Assembly (NCBI GenBank): GCA_937934285.1
Contig: CALHAT010000056.1
Span: 1 to 6,691, forward strand
DNA length: 6,691 bases
Source of the DNA: Minisyncoccota bacterium
GTDB taxonomy: Bacteria > Patescibacteriota > Minisyncoccia > UBA6257 > HR35
Reading direction: 5' to 3'
The translations under genes were made by a program, and so were the position numbers. Shown in pieces: positions 1 to 4,862 of this stretch. Positions within the stretch are counted from its first letter, which is position 1; each line of letters starts with the position of its first letter. The notes under the pieces were generated by a model. It was not told where the DNA came from, ran no database searches, and saw only the letters and a list, made by a program, of their open reading frames with translations.

Positions 1-43
1 TATATTATACTTAAAGTCTAAAAAAATTATTAGCAACAAAGAA

Positions 44-535
44 TCAGTAATAATTCAGAGAATTGAAAATAAAGATTGCCAAAAAGATAATAAATAATTG
101 GGTTAAGATTGCTGAAGAATAACTAAAAAATTTATTTTCTAATTTAAAGTGAAAATTTTTATGGAAACGAAGATAGAAATTTAAATAATTGAATCCTGGC
201 AAAAAAGAATTAATAAAAAGAGTAGTAATATCTGGTAAAAGGCTTCCTAAGCCTCCAAGCAAAGCAATTTTTTGTTTTTCTAAAGAAAACTTGCCAAGAA
301 AATAAAAAGTCAAAATAATAAAAAAGATAAACTCACTAATTAACAAAGAGTAAACTTTTAAATCCCAATTTTTTATTGAGCGGTATTTTTCATTTCTAAA
401 AATATTAGTATCAAGATGAGGTAAAAAATCAAGAAAGTGATGAGAGATAAATCCTAAAGAAATGGCCACTAAAGAATTAGAAGTAAACTGAAGACTTAAA
501 GCTGAAGCAACAAAAAAATGACTTCCGGGAAGCAT
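44..535 (-). CDS. Polytopic membrane protein with SHHxLDxxPHxD motif, function unknown
   Basis: A 163-residue, strongly hydrophobic protein of unknown function. Membrane segments are likely at about residues 5-30, 60-81, 90-112 and 140-160. Near the N-terminus it has H6 and then SHHFLDFLPHLD (31-42), and a second G-rich stretch, GGLGSLLPDI (94-103), further on. Histidine/aspartate motifs of this SHxxLDxxPHxD kind are known in small integral-membrane families annotated as putative membrane-bound metal-dependent hydrolases (YdjM-like), so metal binding at the membrane is a possible role. That is inference from the motif alone. I chose the ATG at 535; an in-frame TTG directly before it (538) would add one residue. 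The gene follows the rplT stop by 3 nt and is probably co-transcribed with it. Its stop is TGA, the only one in the window, which argues against UGA recoding. Confidence 0.75.
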   Translation of the reverse strand: MLPGSHFFVASALSLQFTSNSLVAISLGFISHHFLDFLPHLDTNIFRNEKYRSIKNWDLKVYSLLISEFIFFIILTFYFLGKFSLEKQKIALLGGLGSLLPDITTLFINSFLPGFNYLNFYLRFHKNFHFKLENKFFSYSSAILTQLFIIFLAIFIFNSLNYY

Positions 536-538
536 CAA

Positions 539-886
539 TTAGACTTTAACCTGCTTAATAAGTTTTTCAAAAACATCTGGATAGTTTAAAGCCAGCTCGC
601 TAAGAGTTTTTCTGTTTAAAATAATATTTTGTTCTTTAAGAGAATGCATAAAAGAACTATATTTTAATCCCAACGGTCTTAAAGCAGCATTCAAACGAAC
701 TTGCCACAAACGGCGGAAATTTCTTTTTTTCTCTTTGCGACCGATATAAGCGTGTCGAAAAGCATGAAGGAGTGCCTCTTTAGCAAATTTTTCTTTAGTC
801 GAATATGGCGCTCGAAAGCCTCTGGTCAATTTCAAAATTCTTCTTCTTTTCTTAGCTTTTATTTTTCCTCTTTTAACTCTTGCCAT
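539..886 (-). CDS. rplT: Large ribosomal subunit protein bL20
   Basis: L20 is a 23S rRNA-binding protein needed early in 50S assembly. In many bacteria it also represses its own operon by binding the mRNA leader. The 115-residue product has the normal family length and features: a very basic N-terminal helix (MARVKRGKIKAKKRRRILK), then TRGFRAPYSTKEKFAKEALLHAFRHAYIGRKEKKRNFRRLW in pieces typical of L20, and a conserved LRPLGLKYSSFMHSL region at about 69-83. The ATG at 886 gives the usual MARVKRG start. No Shine-Dalgarno sequence precedes it; the bases before the ATG are a T-run. It usually sits behind infC and rpmI, but here groEL is upstream and the gene has its own extended -10 promoter at 936-944. 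The predicted leader is about 40 nt and contains part of an inverted repeat. Confidence 0.97.
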   Translation of the reverse strand: MARVKRGKIKAKKRRRILKLTRGFRAPYSTKEKFAKEALLHAFRHAYIGRKEKKRNFRRLWQVRLNAALRPLGLKYSSFMHSLKEQNIILNRKTLSELALNYPDVFEKLIKQVKV

Positions 887-893
887 TAAAAAA

Positions 894-984
894 TAGCCGT
901 TAGCCCTTTGGGATTAGCTGTTAGAATTAATTGAAATTATATCATAAATAATTAAAATTACCAACGGCCAAGGACTAACGGCTA
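894..984. repeat. 15-bp inverted repeat flanking the rplT promoter
   Basis: The left arm at 894-908 (TAGCCGTTAGCCCTT) matches the reverse complement of the right arm at 970-984 (TAGCCGTTAGTCCTT) at 14 of 15 positions. About 61 bases of AT-rich DNA holding the rplT promoter lie between them. Each arm is next to a further degenerate copy of the same wording (TTAGCTGTTAG at 914-924; CCAACGGCCAAGG at 961-973). These arms are much richer in G+C than the surrounding DNA. The right arm comes right after the groEL stop, so a pairing role at the groEL 3' end is possible, but no T-run terminator is evident. Confidence 0.6.
936..944 (-). promoter_or_regulatory. Extended -10 promoter for rplT
   Basis: Read on the - strand this is TGATATAAT, a perfect extended -10 (TGN plus TATAAT). 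A start site about 7 nt downstream (near 929) would give rplT a leader of roughly 43 nt. The same nine bases, with TTA before them, occur in front of rpmE (5594-5602). No convincing -35 is visible, which is acceptable for an extended -10. The assignment comes from the motif and its position only. Confidence 0.6.
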
Positions 985-994
985 AGAACTAACA

Positions 995-2635
995 TTAATA
1001 TTCTTCTTCAGGTAATGCTTCTTCTATTTCGCCTTTTTCTTTCTTTTTTTCAGGTGCTTCAGCAACAACAGCTTGGGTGATTAAAAGCAAACTCGCTACT
1101 GAAGCGGCATTTTGAAGAGCTGCTCGTGTTACTTTAGTAGGATCGATTATACCTATTTCGAATAAATCTTCATATTTTAAAGTTTGGGCATTAAAACCGA
1201 AGCCTTCTTTACCGTTTTTAACTTTATCAACAACAATTGAGGGGTCAACACCAGCATTTTCGGCAATTCGCCTTATCGGTGCTTCAATAGCAATCTTGAC
1301 AATGTTAGCTCCAATATACTGAGGTATGCTTTCTTTTGATAATTTTTCTATTAATTTTTCAAGTTCGGGTAAAGTTCTTAAAAGAGCCACCCCACCACCC
1401 GGAACAATACCCTCTTCTAAAGCTGCTTTAGTTGCGGAAATAGCATCTTCGATACGATGTTGCTTTTCTTTTTGTTCAACTTCAGTTGGTGCTCCAACTT
1501 TAATGACAGCTACTCCGCCAGCAAGCTTAGCTAATCTTTCTTGCAGTTTTTCACGGTCGTATTCCGAAGTTGTTTTTTCTAATTGAACTTTTATTTGCTG
1601 AATTCTTTTTTCAATTTCTTTTTTATCACCTTTACCGCCGACAATTGTTGTTGTGTCTTTATTAACAATAACCTTATGAGCTTCACCGAGTTCTTGTAAG
1701 GTTACATGTTCTAATTTAAGACCAAGCTCTTCAGAAATAACTTGTCCGCCAGTTAAAATGGCAATATCTTGGAGCATCTCTTTACGACGATCACCGAAGC
1801 CCGGTGCTTTAACGCCAATGGTAATTAAAACCCCTTTTAATTTATTAACTACTAAAGTTGCTAAAGCTTCGCCTTCAATATCGTCAGCAATGATTAGAAT
1901 TTGTTTCCGTCCGGTTTGAACAACCTTTTCTAAAAGAGGAACGAGTTCATGAATTGAACTTAATTTTTTATCAGTAATTAAAATGTAAGGATTTTCTAAA
2001 ACAGCTTCCATTTTTTCTGGATTAGTAATCATATAAGGACTTATATAACCACGATCAAATTGCATTCCTTCAACAACTTCGTAGGTAAGTCCTATCGTTT
2101 GCGATTCTTCAACGGTAACAACCCCATCTTTAGTAACTTTTTCAATAACTTCGGCAATCAATCTGCCAATTTCTTCATCGCGAGCGGAAATAGTGGCGAC
2201 ATGTAAAGTATCTTCCTTGCCCTTAATTGGTTTAGAAATTTTTTTCAACTCGTCAATCACGACCTGAACTGCTTTTTCCAAACCCTTTTGCATCTCTATC
2301 GGATCAACACCAGCAGAGACATTTTTTAAAGCCTCGTTGATTAAAACTTTGGCTAACAGAGTTGCCGTTGTTGTCCCATCACCGGCAAGATCAGCAGTTT
2401 TTTCAGCAACTTCTTTAATAAGCTGAGCACCAATATTTTCGACTTTATCTTCTAAATCAATTTCTTTAGCAATTGTTACTCCGTCGCGAGTAATTGTTGG
2501 CGATCCGTAGCCTTTATCTAAAACAACCGCTCGACCTTTTGGTCCCAGGGTAACAATAACTGCATTGGCTAATTTATTAATTCCTTTTAAAAGTTTTTTG
2601 CGAGCTTTTTCGTCAAAAATTAGTTGTTTGGCCAT
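995..2635 (-). CDS. groL: 60-kDa chaperonin GroEL
   Basis: GroEL forms the double-ring ATP-driven folding chamber in the cytosol and works with the GroES lid. The 546-residue product has full family length. Visible signatures are LGPKGRAVVLDKGYGSP near residue 30, the nucleotide-binding GDGTTTAT at about 85-92, and the IEDAISATKAALEEGIVPGG block with the catalytic aspartate equivalent to E. coli Asp398. The start MAKQLIF is the usual one. The C-terminus is charged and ends ALPEEEY; the GGM repeat tail found in E. coli GroEL is absent. The gene starts 17 nt after groES and shares its transcript. There is no clear Shine-Dalgarno sequence in the short gap. Expected control is by the CIRCE-like site in front of groES. 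Confidence 0.98.
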   Translation of the reverse strand: MAKQLIFDEKARKKLLKGINKLANAVIVTLGPKGRAVVLDKGYGSPTITRDGVTIAKEIDLEDKVENIGAQLIKEVAEKTADLAGDGTTTATLLAKVLINEALKNVSAGVDPIEMQKGLEKAVQVVIDELKKISKPIKGKEDTLHVATISARDEEIGRLIAEVIEKVTKDGVVTVEESQTIGLTYEVVEGMQFDRGYISPYMITNPEKMEAVLENPYILITDKKLSSIHELVPLLEKVVQTGRKQILIIADDIEGEALATLVVNKLKGVLITIGVKAPGFGDRRKEMLQDIAILTGGQVISEELGLKLEHVTLQELGEAHKVIVNKDTTTIVGGKGDKKEIEKRIQQIKVQLEKTTSEYDREKLQERLAKLAGGVAVIKVGAPTEVEQKEKQHRIEDAISATKAALEEGIVPGGGVALLRTLPELEKLIEKLSKESIPQYIGANIVKIAIEAPIRRIAENAGVDPSIVVDKVKNGKEGFGFNAQTLKYEDLFEIGIIDPTKVTRAALQNAASVASLLLITQAVVAEAPEKKKEKGEIEEALPEEEY

Positions 2636-2652
2636 TATTTTATGGTGCTAAT

Positions 2653-2946
2653 TTAATCTTCGACCACAGCTAAAATATCATCTTCCCTGACAAAATAATA
2701 TTCTTTGTCATCAATTTTAATTTCGTCAGGAGCGTATTTTTTAAAAATTACTTGTTGACCCTCTTTAATTGTCAAAGGAATTCTTTCACCTTTATCATTT
2801 AATTTTCCAGAACCAACAGCAATAACTTTACCTTTAATAGCTCTTTCTTCGCGAGCAGTTTCAGGAATAACAATTCCACCTTTAGTAACTTCGTCTTCTT
2901 TAATCGGTTCAATTAAAAGATAATCATTCATTGGTTTAAGTTTCAT
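2653..2946 (-). CDS. groES: 10-kDa co-chaperonin GroES
   Basis: GroES forms the heptameric lid of the GroEL chamber. The 97-residue product matches the family throughout: MKLKPMNDYLLIEP at the start, the mobile loop (about 16-36) with GGIVIPETA that docks to GroEL, VIAVGSGKL in the core, and the closing YYFVREDDILAVVED. The open frame continues upstream as far as 3081, but those extra 45 residues have no GroES homology and would read through the promoter, the operator and a tRNA-derived repeat. I therefore place the start at the ATG at 2946. No Shine-Dalgarno is visible ahead of it. groEL follows after 17 nt. A CIRCE-like operator and an extended -10 promoter lie upstream, giving an expected leader of about 60 nt. 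Confidence 0.96.
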   Translation of the reverse strand: MKLKPMNDYLLIEPIKEDEVTKGGIVIPETAREERAIKGKVIAVGSGKLNDKGERIPLTIKEGQQVIFKKYAPDEIKIDDKEYYFVREDDILAVVED

Positions 2947-2977
2947 TTTTAAACAAAACAAAAAATTAATAACGACC

Positions 2978-3004
2978 TTATCACCTGATATTTTTGAGTG
3001 ATAA
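2978..3004 (-). promoter_or_regulatory. CIRCE-like operator (HrcA site) upstream of groES
   Basis: On the + strand this reads TTATCACCT, nine spacer bases, then GAGTGATAA. The known CIRCE consensus is TTAGCACTC-N9-GAGTGCTAA, bound by the heat-shock repressor HrcA. The right arm differs from consensus at one base and the left arm at three. The first seven bases of the left arm pair with the last seven of the right, and the spacer is exactly nine. It lies just downstream of the predicted groES start site, the usual place for CIRCE. The reading that groESL is repressed by HrcA is inference; hrcA is not in the window. Confidence 0.75.
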
Positions 3005-3013
3005 TTCAATTTT

Positions 3014-3032
3014 ATTATAACACAAATGTCAA
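3014..3032 (-). promoter_or_regulatory. Promoter for groESL (extended -10)
   Basis: On the - strand, 3022-3014 is TGTTATAAT, a perfect extended -10. TTGACA, a perfect -35 hexamer, lies at 3032-3027, but only 7 nt away, so the two cannot work together at normal spacing. Either the extended -10 acts alone (start near 3007), or the TTGACA pairs with a poorer hexamer (TTGAAT, 3009-3004) at 17 nt. Either choice places the CIRCE-like site at or just after the start of transcription. Confidence 0.6.
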
Positions 3033-3036
3033 GAAT

Positions 3037-3126
3037 AAGGCGGAAGGGGTGGGATTTGCCGTGAACCACTAACGGGTTCACGGCACCCTGTACCCTTTAG
3101 TGGTGCAGGGTGAACCCACGAACCCT
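3037..3126 (-). pseudogene. Duplicated tRNA-Ser 3' segment split by a 54-nt insert
   Basis: On the - strand the last 36 nt of the tRNA-Ser region (3169-3134: end of variable arm, T-arm, acceptor 3' strand, discriminator and CCTT trailer) occur again at 3126-3037 as 36+54 nt. The only substitution is one C to T change. The 54 nt sit exactly between GTGGGTTC and AAATCCCAC, so deleting them restores an intact T-arm. No D-arm or anticodon arm exists, so this is not a working tRNA. A GGAAAGGG just upstream (3130-3123) could still pair with the acceptor strand CCCTTCC (3048-3042), and GTGGG with CCCAC. A tRNA-like outer stem holding two hairpins is therefore possible. It lies between tRNA-Ser and the groES promoter. 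Confidence 0.8.
3058..3111. repeat. Twin-hairpin insert: two abutting 27-nt hairpins
   Basis: Read on the + strand, 3058-3084 is GCCGTGAACC, loop ACTAACG, GGTTCACGGC, a perfect 10-bp stem. Positions 3085-3111 are ACCCTGTACC, loop CTTTAGT, GGTGCAGGGT, a 10-bp stem with one T-G wobble. The two units touch without a gap and together fill the 54-nt insert. Hairpin 2 read in reverse complement shares the core ACC-ACTAA(C/A)G-GGT with hairpin 1, while the outer seven base pairs are unrelated yet still complementary. The loops are complementary to each other over ACTAA/TTAGT. Origin and function are unknown. Confidence 0.85.
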
Positions 3127-3137
3127 TTCCCAAAAGG

Positions 3138-3224
3138 CGGAAGGGGTGGGATTTGAACCCACGAGCCCTCATAAGAGGGCACGGCTCTCCAGGCCGTCCC
3201 GTTAGACCGCTCCGGCACCCTTCC
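3138..3224 (-). tRNA. tRNA-Ser (anticodon GGA)
   Basis: This 87-nt class II tRNA decodes UCC and UCU. The acceptor stem GGAAGGG/CCCTTCC pairs perfectly and the discriminator is G, as expected for serine. The anticodon stem ACGGC/GCCGT closes the loop CTGGAGA with anticodon GGA. The long variable arm is GCCCTC-TTAT-GAGGGC, and the T-arm is GTGGG-TTCAAAT-CCCAC. The genome gives CCT after the discriminator, so CCA must be added by the tRNA nucleotidyltransferase. Its 5' end lies 2 nt after the pseudopilin stop codon, so it is presumably cut from a shared transcript by RNase P. Its 3' segment is duplicated just downstream. Confidence 0.97.
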
Positions 3225-3226
3225 AA

Positions 3227-3868
3227 CTAAAACTGCCAAATAAAACCGGGAATAATATTTAAATTCGTTCCGAATTCTAATCTATTATCATCATTGCCGC
3301 CATCAGTTGAAACTTTATCAGCCGAACCACCCTTTTGAAATTCTGGAGATTCAAAACCAACTGAAATTTCATATTGTGGAGGCGTTCTCTGAAAAGCGTA
3401 CAAATAGTATAATCCGGAATTTAAAGTATTTATTGGGTCAACTGGTAAAACCGAAAGCCCTGGATAATTAACTTCTTGAAAATTTATGGGAATCCAACCA
3501 AAAGAGTCAGTTCGTTGATAATCGTTCTTATTGGTTTGATAAATATAGTAAGCTTTTCCGTTTGGATAGTAAAAACAGCTTTCAAAAAATTTATCTTTTT
3601 CCGCTGGTACTGAAACAAAAATTGTCGGCAAGCTTTCATCAACACCACGGTTATCTAAATTTGGTCCATCGGGATCAACTGAGGTAGCGTTTTGAAAATA
3701 AAAATTTAAAGCATTATTTAGCAAATTAATATCATGCAGCCTCTGTAAATCTCTTGCCTTTTTAAAATAATTCTGTATTTTAAAAACTCCAATGACCAAT
3801 CCCATAATTACAGATATCAAACCCAAAACTATCAATAACTCAACATAAGTTAAACCTCTATTTGCCAT
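3227..3868 (-). CDS. Type IV pilin-like (pseudopilin) protein
   Basis: A 213-residue protein with a class III (prepilin) signal. MANRG is a very short basic leader, and the mature protein would begin LTYVELLIVLGLISVI, with glutamate at position +5 and a single hydrophobic helix to about residue 30. Prepilin peptidase (PilD) would cut after G5. The helix continues into a charged stretch, ARDLQRLHDINLLNNALNFYF (38-58), typical of pseudopilins, followed by a Tyr/Asn/Asp-rich globular domain of no family I recognise. It is likely a surface or pilus/secretion-system subunit; whether major or minor is unknown. The ATG lies 1 nt after the tRNA-Thr discriminator base and the TAG stop lies 2 nt before tRNA-Ser, so it has no ribosome-binding site of its own and must share a transcript with the tRNAs. 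Confidence 0.88.
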   Translation of the reverse strand: MANRGLTYVELLIVLGLISVIMGLVIGVFKIQNYFKKARDLQRLHDINLLNNALNFYFQNATSVDPDGPNLDNRGVDESLPTIFVSVPAEKDKFFESCFYYPNGKAYYIYQTNKNDYQRTDSFGWIPINFQEVNYPGLSVLPVDPINTLNSGLYYLYAFQRTPPQYEISVGFESPEFQKGGSADKVSTDGGNDDNRLEFGTNLNIIPGFIWQF

Positions 3869-3869
3869 A

Positions 3870-3941
3870 AGCCAGCGGTGGGACTCGAACCCACGACCTG
3901 ACGCTTACAAGGCGCCTGCTCTACCACTGAGCTACGCTGGC
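3870..3941 (-). tRNA. tRNA-Thr (anticodon TGT)
   Basis: A 72-nt class I tRNA. The acceptor GCCAGCG/CGCTGGC pairs perfectly. The D-arm is GCTC-AGTGGTA-GAGC, the anticodon arm GGCGC-CTTGTAA-GCGTC (one G-T pair) with anticodon TGT, and the T-arm GTGGG-TTCGAGT-CCCAC. It decodes ACA and probably other ACN codons. The discriminator is U. CCA is not encoded: the next bases are T and then the ATG of the pseudopilin gene. Confidence 0.97.
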
Positions 3942-3950
3942 TTTATTTAA

Positions 3951-3956
3951 ATTATA
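3951..3956 (-). promoter_or_regulatory. Possible -10 for the tRNA-Thr/pseudopilin/tRNA-Ser unit
   Basis: On the - strand this is TATAAT, ending 9 nt before the tRNA-Thr 5' end, so transcription would begin close to the mature tRNA. A second TATAAT at 3969-3964 overlaps the stop of the upstream gene. No -35 or TG extension supports either one, and the region is so AT-rich that chance matches are likely. Read-through from rpsB-tsf is an equally good explanation. Confidence 0.3.
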
Positions 3957-3964
3957 TTTTTAGA

Positions 3965-4279
3965 TTATACATTATTTTGGGAATTTTCTTTTAAATTTTC
4001 TAATTTTTTATTTGCCCAAGTCTCAATTTTTAAAGCCTCAATTTTAATTCTTAATAAAATTTTTTCACGAAAATTTTTAAACAAAAAAATAACTTCTTTT
4101 TCAGAAATTTTGACTAACCTCGATATTTTTTCTTTTAAAAAATTCAGTTTTTTACTAAATTTTCGCCAATCAGAATAATCTTCATTAGTAAGTTCAGTCT
4201 TTTGCAAACGATAGGCAGCAAAAATAATTGAGAAAAAAATTAACCCGTAACCGAAAATTAGAAGAAGATAGCTATTCAT
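3965..4279 (-). CDS. Small single-pass membrane protein with coiled-coil-like basic tail, unknown
   Basis: A 104-residue protein of no family I recognise. Residues 3-23 (YLLLIFGYGLIFFSIIFAAY) form one membrane helix. The rest is Lys/Glu/Leu-rich and predicted helical (about 40-100), with several KxxL and EKxxL spacings suggestive of a coiled coil facing the cytosol. Its ATG overlaps the tsf stop by 8 nt, so translation is probably coupled to tsf. That overlap and the lack of disrupting stops support a real gene. The stop precedes tRNA-Thr by about 23 nt. Membrane anchoring of something linked to translation is only a guess from the neighbourhood. Confidence 0.65.
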   Translation of the reverse strand: MNSYLLLIFGYGLIFFSIIFAAYRLQKTELTNEDYSDWRKFSKKLNFLKEKISRLVKISEKEVIFLFKNFREKILLRIKIEALKIETWANKKLENLKENSQNNV

Positions 4280-4862
4280 CCGTGCTTAGACGAACAAACC
4301 TCCTAACCTCAATTTTTTCTCCAAACTTATTCGCATATTCATTAATTAAATCTCTAATCTTTAAACTTTCATCCTTAAAATAAATTTGTTCTAATAAACA
4401 GACTTCACTTGCCCATTTTTCTAATCGACCTCTAACAATTTCGTCTTTAACTTTTTCGGTTTTATCTTGAACATCTTCAGAAAATTCTTTCTTTTTCTCT
4501 TCTAAAACTTCAACTGGGACCCTATCTAAAGAAACATATAAAGGTTTCATTGTTGCCACTTGTAGTGCTAGTTCATGAGCAAGTTTTTTAAATTCCGGAC
4601 TTTGAGCAACGAAATCTGTTTCAGACCTTAATTCAACCAAAGCACCAACCCGGCCGTTAAAATGGACATAACCCTCAATAATGCCTTGACCGGCGACGGC
4701 CTCTTTCTTTTTTTCTAAAAGTCCTTCGCCAATTTTTCGTAAATAAATTTTCGCTCTCTCTAAATCACCGTTTTCTTTTTCTAAAGCTTCTTTACACTTA
4801 CCAATCGGTGCACCGGTTTCTTCTCTTAAAATTTTAATTTTTTCTAAAAGTTCTCTATCCAT
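4272..4862 (-). CDS. tsf: Translation elongation factor Ts
   Basis: EF-Ts is the guanine-nucleotide exchange factor that recycles EF-Tu-GDP. The 196-residue product has the N-terminal UBA-like domain (LREETGAPIGKCKEALEKENGDLERAKIYLR, about 12-42) and the TDFV motif (82-85), which inserts into EF-Tu. A single compact core domain and a closing helix rich in ERRF-like residues follow. The length matches the short EF-Ts type (as in Thermus) and not the 283-residue E. coli form. The ATG at 4862 overlaps the end of rpsB by 8 nt, keeping the common rpsB-tsf order and suggesting coupled translation; AAGG lies about 13 nt ahead of the start. The stop is TAG. Confidence 0.97.
   Translation of the reverse strand: MDRELLEKIKILREETGAPIGKCKEALEKENGDLERAKIYLRKIGEGLLEKKKEAVAGQGIIEGYVHFNGRVGALVELRSETDFVAQSPEFKKLAHELALQVATMKPLYVSLDRVPVEVLEEKKKEFSEDVQDKTEKVKDEIVRGRLEKWASEVCLLEQIYFKDESLKIRDLINEYANKFGEKIEVRRFVRLSTDE

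Noticed and set aside
44..46. Possible UGA recoding as in Gracilibacteria or Absconditabacteria
   Set aside because: The TGA at 44-46 ends the protein at a natural hydrophobic tail, and no in-frame TGA interrupts any gene here.
536..538. TTG as start of the membrane protein gene
   Set aside because: An ATG follows immediately in frame; the TTG would add one residue only and has no better ribosome-binding site.
701..889. Open frame on the + strand opposite rplT
   Set aside because: Antisense shadow of a clear L20 gene, with no recognisable protein features.
1326..1586. Open frame on the + strand opposite groEL
   Set aside because: Antisense shadow of a highly conserved chaperonin region.
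2644..2651. Half CIRCE (TTAGCACC on the - strand) between groES and groEL
   Set aside because: Only one arm is present and no partner arm lies at nine-base spacing, so chance is the simplest explanation.
2947..3081. 45-residue N-terminal extension of GroES
   Set aside because: It would run through the groES promoter, the CIRCE-like operator and the tRNA-derived repeat. It has no GroES similarity, and the normal MKLKPMNDY start lies at 2946.
3042..3130. A second functional tRNA
   Set aside because: Acceptor and T-stem pairings can be drawn, but no D-arm, anticodon arm or anticodon is present.
3037..3155. CRISPR array from the 22-bp direct repeat
   Set aside because: Only two copies exist, and both are tRNA-Ser 3' sequence; no regular repeat-spacer series.
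3029..3226. 65-residue open frame on the - strand
   Set aside because: It is a translation of tRNA-Ser and the repeat beside it. The RNA gene and hairpins explain the sequence fully.
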